The position numbers and the translations under genes were made by a program. From positions 124,001 to 188,000 of the forward strand of contig CAWDYI010000008.1 in assembly GCA_963806395.1 (NCBI GenBank): a DNA stretch of 64,000 bases, read 5' to 3'. Below, one piece after another: positions 60,568-64,000 of this stretch; the stretch's first letter is position 1; each line of letters begins with the position of its first letter. The DNA comes from DASSUW01 sp963806395 (GTDB taxonomy: Bacteria; Actinomycetota; Thermoleophilia; Solirubrobacterales; Solirubrobacteraceae). The notes beneath the pieces were generated by a model. The model made no database searches. It was not told the origin of the DNA and was given only the letters and a program-made list of their open reading frames with translations.

Positions 60568-62339
60568 GACCGCCGCGCCCCAATTCCTATCGCGACGCGT
60601 GGGCGGGCGAGCTGGATGCCGCGCGCGTGGGCGAGCAGGTGCGCGTGGCCGGCTGGGTTCACCGGCGCCGTGACCACGGCGGGCTCGTGTTCATCGACCT
60701 GCGCGACCGCACCGGCATCGTCCAGCTCGTCTTCCATCCGGAGGACTCGCCGGAGGCGCATGCGCTCGCCCAGCGGCTTCGCTCCGAGCACGTGTTGAGC
60801 GCGGCGGGCGAGGTCGTCCGGCGCGAGGAGGGCAACGTGAACCCGCGGCTGCCGACCGGCGAGATCGAGCTCTCGGTCGCCGCGGCGGAGACGCTCGCCG
60901 AGTCCGAGACGCCGCCGTTCCCGCTCGACGACGACGTCCAGGTCGACGAGGCGCTGCGCCTGCGTCACCGGGTGCTCGACCTCCGGCGCGAGAGCATGCG
61001 CGACGCGCTGATGACCCGCCACACGATCGTGCGCGCGATGCGCGACTACCTCAACGCGCACGACTTCCTCGACCTCGAGACGCCGATCCTCACGCGCTCG
61101 ACGCCCGAGGGCGCGCGCGACTTCCTCGTTCCCGCGCGCTCGGCCCCCGGATCGTTCTACGCGCTCCCGCAATCGCCGCAGCTGTTCAAGCAGCTGCTGA
61201 TGATGTCCGGCTTCGAGCGCTACTACCAGATCGCTCGCTGCTTCCGCGACGAGGCGTCGCGCGCCGACCGCCAGCCCGAGTTCACCCAGCTCGACCTCGA
61301 GATGTCGTTCGTCGAGGAGGACGACGTGATCGAGGTGATCGAGGGGATGCTCGCGCGCGTCTTCGAGGCGACCGGCTTCGAGGCGCCGCCGCCGCCGTGG
61401 CCGCGGATGGGCTACGACGACGCGATGTTCCGGTTCGGGTCCGACCGCCCCGACACCCGCTTCGGCCTCGAGATCCACGACCTCGGCGAGGCGGTGCGCA
61501 GCTCGGAGTTCAAGGTGTTCTCGGGTGCGCTCGCGTCCGGCGGCGTCGTCCGCGGCCTCAACGCCGGCGCGCGCGAGGTGCCGCGGTCGGAGCTCGACGT
61601 GCTGACCGAGGTGGTCAAGCGCTTCGGCGCCGGCGGCCTCGTCTGGGCGTTCGTGCAGGACGACAGGACGTGGCGCTCGCCGATCGCCAAGTTCCTCTCC
61701 GACGACGAGCGCGCGGCGATCGAGCGCGAGCTGAGCGCGCAGCCCGGCGACCTGCTGCTGGTCGTCGCCGACAAGCCCGGGACCGCGGCAACGGCGCTCG
61801 GCGAGCTGCGGCTCGAGCTCGCGCGCCGGTTCGACCTTTTGACGACCGACCGCCACGAGCTGCTGTGGGTCGTCGACTTCCCGATGTTCGAGTTCAACGA
61901 GGAGGAGGGGCGCTGGGACGCCCTCCACCACCCGTTCACGGCCCCGGTCGGCTCGTTCGACGATCCCGGCACGCTGCGCAGCCGCGGCTATGACGTCGTG
62001 CTCGACGGCTCGGAGATCGGCGGCGGGTCGATCCGTATCAACACGGTCGGCGTCCAGCAGCAGGTCTTCCGCGCGCTCGGCATCTCCGAGGAGGACGCCG
62101 AGGCCCGCTTCGGCTTCCTGCTCGAGGCGCTGCGGTACGGCGCGCCGCCGCACGGCGGGCTCGCGCTCGGCATCGACCGGATCGCGTCGCTGCTCGCGGG
62201 GCGCGACTCGATCCGCGACGTGATCGCCTTCCCCAAGACGGCCAGCGGGTCGGACCTGCTGACCGGCGCGCCGAGCGCGGTCGACGACGCCCAGCTCTCA
62301 GAGCTCGGCCTCCGCCTCACTGTTCCGAAGCCGAGCTAG
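60564..62339 (+). CDS. aspS: Aspartyl-tRNA synthetase, bacterial type
   Basis: This is a 591-residue class IIb synthetase. The N-terminal OB fold has GWVHRRRDHGGLVFIDLRDR, motif 2 is FRDEASRADRQPEFTQLDLE, the bacterial GAD insertion domain lies in the middle, and motif 3 is GLALGIDRIASLLAG. Its length matches bacterial-type AspRS, which may be discriminating or non-discriminating toward tRNA-Asn. GTG start at 60564. Confidence 0.96.
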   Translation: MRPPRPNSYRDAWAGELDAARVGEQVRVAGWVHRRRDHGGLVFIDLRDRTGIVQLVFHPEDSPEAHALAQRLRSEHVLSAAGEVVRREEGNVNPRLPTGEIELSVAAAETLAESETPPFPLDDDVQVDEALRLRHRVLDLRRESMRDALMTRHTIVRAMRDYLNAHDFLDLETPILTRSTPEGARDFLVPARSAPGSFYALPQSPQLFKQLLMMSGFERYYQIARCFRDEASRADRQPEFTQLDLEMSFVEEDDVIEVIEGMLARVFEATGFEAPPPPWPRMGYDDAMFRFGSDRPDTRFGLEIHDLGEAVRSSEFKVFSGALASGGVVRGLNAGAREVPRSELDVLTEVVKRFGAGGLVWAFVQDDRTWRSPIAKFLSDDERAAIERELSAQPGDLLLVVADKPGTAATALGELRLELARRFDLLTTDRHELLWVVDFPMFEFNEEEGRWDALHHPFTAPVGSFDDPGTLRSRGYDVVLDGSEIGGGSIRINTVGVQQQVFRALGISEEDAEARFGFLLEALRYGAPPHGGLALGIDRIASLLAGRDSIRDVIAFPKTASGSDLLTGAPSAVDDAQLSELGLRLTVPKPS

Positions 62340-62394
62340 GGCTAACACCCCATCGGGCTCAACCTTCACGGCTGAGGTGCCGATATGTTGGCGT

Positions 62395-63456
62395 GTGAGC
62401 CAGATTTCCCCGCCGATCCGAATCCTCGTCGTCCTCGCTATCGCAGTCACGGGCATCTACATGCTCTTCCTGCGGCCGAAGCCCGAGGTAGTGCCGGCGG
62501 CAGAGCCGGCCCCCAACACGCAGACCGCCGAGCCCGCCGTGAGCGGCCCCGGCAAAGTCGCGGAAGCAGCCCAGGGCGCCGTTGAGGCCTCGAACGACCA
62601 GCTCTCCGCGCAGGAGGGCGTCGACGGCGTCGACGCCGGCGAGTCCGCCGCGGGTACGACCGGGACGGGTTCCGGCACGGGCGCCTCGAGCGACGCCGAG
62701 GCCGCTGCCGCGGCTGCCGGCATCGCGGAGGACCTGAAGGGCCTCCCGAAGCCGGTCAGGCGAGCGCTCCGCCAGAACAAGGTGCTCGTGCTCCTGTTCT
62801 GGAACGGCAAGTCGGCTGACGACAAGGCCGTGCGCGCTGCGATGAAGAAGGTCGACCGCTGGGACGGCCGCGTGTCGGTCCAGGTGGCGAACATCAAGAA
62901 GATTTCGAAGTACGGCCGCATCTCCCGCGGTGTGGACGTCGAGCAGTCGCCGACGATCGTGGTCACCGACCCCTTCCTGAACGCCGAGACGCTGGTCGGC
63001 TACGTCGACACGACGACGATCGACCAGACGGTCGTGGATGCCTTCCGCAACACGACCGGGCTGTTCACGAGCGCCTACCTGCGCGACATCCACCGCGTCT
63101 GCGTGCGCCAATCGAACCTTGTGGCGAAGGTCCCGGGCTACTACGTCGGCGCCAGCGTGAAGCAGCTCGACGTCAGGATCGCGGGCTTCGACCGCGCCGT
63201 GAAGCGCTTCGTGAGCACCTTCAAGGCCGTCAAGGCGCCGAAGCGGTGGCGCGCGTACGACGCCGCGTCGGTCGCCGACCTGGCCACCTTCGCCGCGATC
63301 GTGTCGAAGGTCTCCGCTGCGGTGACCCCGAAGTCGAGCGCGGCTTCCGTGGGCGCGGCCGTGCGGACGTACGACGACGTGAGCACGCCGGTCGGCAAGC
63401 GCATGAACAAGCGCTTCGCTCGCGAAGGCCTGTTCCGCTGCGGCACGGACTTCTAG
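62395..63456 (+). CDS. Membrane-anchored thioredoxin-fold-like protein without CXXC
   Basis: This protein has about 353 residues. One N-terminal membrane helix (IRILVVLAIAVTGIYMLFL) is followed by a Gly/Ala/Glu-rich linker and then a thioredoxin-like segment: NKVLVLLFWNGKSADDKAVR, VANIKKISKYGRISRGVDVE and QSPTIVV. The WCxxC position reads WNGKS, so it is not a disulfide exchanger. A C-terminal helical part has two cysteines. GTG 62395 is preferred; GTG 62377 is also in frame. The role is unknown. Confidence 0.7.
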   Translation: MSQISPPIRILVVLAIAVTGIYMLFLRPKPEVVPAAEPAPNTQTAEPAVSGPGKVAEAAQGAVEASNDQLSAQEGVDGVDAGESAAGTTGTGSGTGASSDAEAAAAAAGIAEDLKGLPKPVRRALRQNKVLVLLFWNGKSADDKAVRAAMKKVDRWDGRVSVQVANIKKISKYGRISRGVDVEQSPTIVVTDPFLNAETLVGYVDTTTIDQTVVDAFRNTTGLFTSAYLRDIHRVCVRQSNLVAKVPGYYVGASVKQLDVRIAGFDRAVKRFVSTFKAVKAPKRWRAYDAASVADLATFAAIVSKVSAAVTPKSSAASVGAAVRTYDDVSTPVGKRMNKRFAREGLFRCGTDF

Positions 63457-63478
63457 CACCCGCCTAGACTCACCGCTC

Positions 63479-63970
63479 GTGGAGCTTTTCCGCGAGCACC
63501 TGGAACACCCCGCCGGGCGCGGCCTGCGCCCGGCCGGCGCGTTCGACGGCACGGCCGGCGGCGCAGTCTGCGGTGACCTGATCCGCATCGGGATCCGCGT
63601 CGACGGCGAGCGCGTGGCCGCCGCCGGGTTCGACGCTTCCGGCTGCGGGACGATGACCGCCGCCGGTTCGGCGGCCGTCACGCTCGTGCGGGGCGCGCAC
63701 GTGCTCGACGCCGCGCGCGTCGGCGCGCACGCGATCGCCGCCGAGCTCGGCGGCCTCTCACCCGGCAAGTTCCACGCCGCCGACCTGGCGGCCGACGCGC
63801 TCCATCGCGCGCTCGGCGCCGCCGCCCGCGACGGCGCCGCGGTCGCCCCCGACTCCGGGACGCACGCTGGTGGCGATGAGCGGCGGGGTCGACTCGGCCG
63901 TGGCCGCGCTGCTCGCCGGGGACAACGCCGCCGCCGTCACGCTCGAGCTGTGGGCCGATCCGTCGAATGA
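63479..63970 (+). CDS. IscU/NifU_N-like domain, probably the N-terminal part of a fusion to MnmA
   Basis: The frame from GTG 63479 starts VELFREHLEHP and has IscU-like blocks around Cys31 (GAVCGDLIRIG) and Cys56 (FDASGCGTMTAA). The third scaffold Cys is not seen. Homology ends near DGAAVAP. Removing one C from the CCCCC run at 63846-63850 would read on as VAPTPGRTLVAMSGGVDSAV, joining MnmA in frame. As given, the frame instead continues with Gly/Arg-rich sequence to 63970. Confidence 0.65.
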   Translation: MELFREHLEHPAGRGLRPAGAFDGTAGGAVCGDLIRIGIRVDGERVAAAGFDASGCGTMTAAGSAAVTLVRGAHVLDAARVGAHAIAAELGGLSPGKFHAADLAADALHRALGAAARDGAAVAPDSGTHAGGDERRGRLGRGRAARRGQRRRRHARAVGRSVE

Positions 63971-64000
63971 CGCTGAGGGATCGTGCTGCTCGGCGCACGC
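63870..64000 (+). CDS. mnmA: tRNA-specific 2-thiouridylase MnmA, N-terminal part (runs off window)
   Basis: The start is at GTG 63870 (VAMSGGVDSAVAALLAG), which holds the PP-loop SGGVDS of MnmA, followed by VTLELW and SCCSA. It thiolates U34 of tRNAs for Lys, Glu and Gln. The rest of the gene lies beyond the window. It overlaps the IscU-like frame and may be its C-terminal half if the C-run holds an extra base. Sulfur and iron-sulfur handling in one protein would be functionally sensible. Confidence 0.8.
   Translation, partial: MAMSGGVDSAVAALLAGDNAAAVTLELWADPSNDAEGSCCSAH

Overview
The window is high-GC (roughly 70%) DNA with very short gaps, many 4-bp ATGA/GTGA gene overlaps, GTG starts and several apparently leaderless promoters. 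It carries an F420-type luciferase-like oxidoreductase, LAL-type LuxR regulators, a P450/ferredoxin/FprA chain and an IscU-like/MnmA module. This points to an actinobacterium, most likely class Thermoleophilia (Solirubrobacterales-like). That placement is inference from gene style; no rRNA or other marker is present.

Region 1 (1-37.9 kb) is a dense acyl-CoA catabolic locus. It has two crotonases, three acyl-CoA dehydrogenases, an acyl-CoA ligase, two thiolase-fold/DUF35 pairs, a tandem CaiB CoA-transferase, an APH-type kinase, SDR/MDR/GMC/old-yellow-enzyme oxidoreductases, two aldehyde dehydrogenases, a ribose-type ABC importer, a P450 redox chain and a methylmalonyl-CoA-mutase-like gene. Ten near-copies of one dyad, consensus TGAA-N5-TTCA, sit on or next to the -10 element or start codon of nearly every divergent promoter, including those next to two paralogous TetR genes. 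The locus therefore looks like one regulon. The substrate cannot be read from sequence. The enzyme set suits a branched, cyclic or 4-hydroxylated acid taken up by the ABC importer, activated to a CoA ester and shortened by beta-oxidation plus retro-aldol-like cleavage, with a methylmalonyl-type end product.

Region 2 (38.1-57.0 kb) is a decayed, layered island at a tRNA-CAU gene (56911-56984, minus strand). Copies of the 3' part of this tRNA recur at 38111, 48952 and 50175. The inner element (50.2-56.9 kb) holds a C-terminally broken tyrosine integrase, a 1292-residue NACHT/STAND-type NTPase with a helical-repeat C-terminus, and a 188-residue partner; this is a candidate defence module. The outer part (38.1-50.2 kb) holds LAL regulators, a sedolisin peptidase, an alpha/beta hydrolase, several secreted proteins of unknown family (three with a shared upstream motif), and fragments of SARP, MFS, APC permease, LysX-like and SMP-30 genes.

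Region 3 (57.0-64.0 kb) is housekeeping: a GNAT-like small protein, glutamate formimidoyltransferase, a small membrane protein, a metallo-beta-lactamase-fold hydrolase, HisS, AspS, a thioredoxin-fold membrane-anchored protein, and an IscU-like/MnmA gene that runs off the end.

Several otherwise intact genes carry single-base indels (near 27660, 33013, 33073, 42870, 63848). They may be real decay or assembly errors and are flagged individually.
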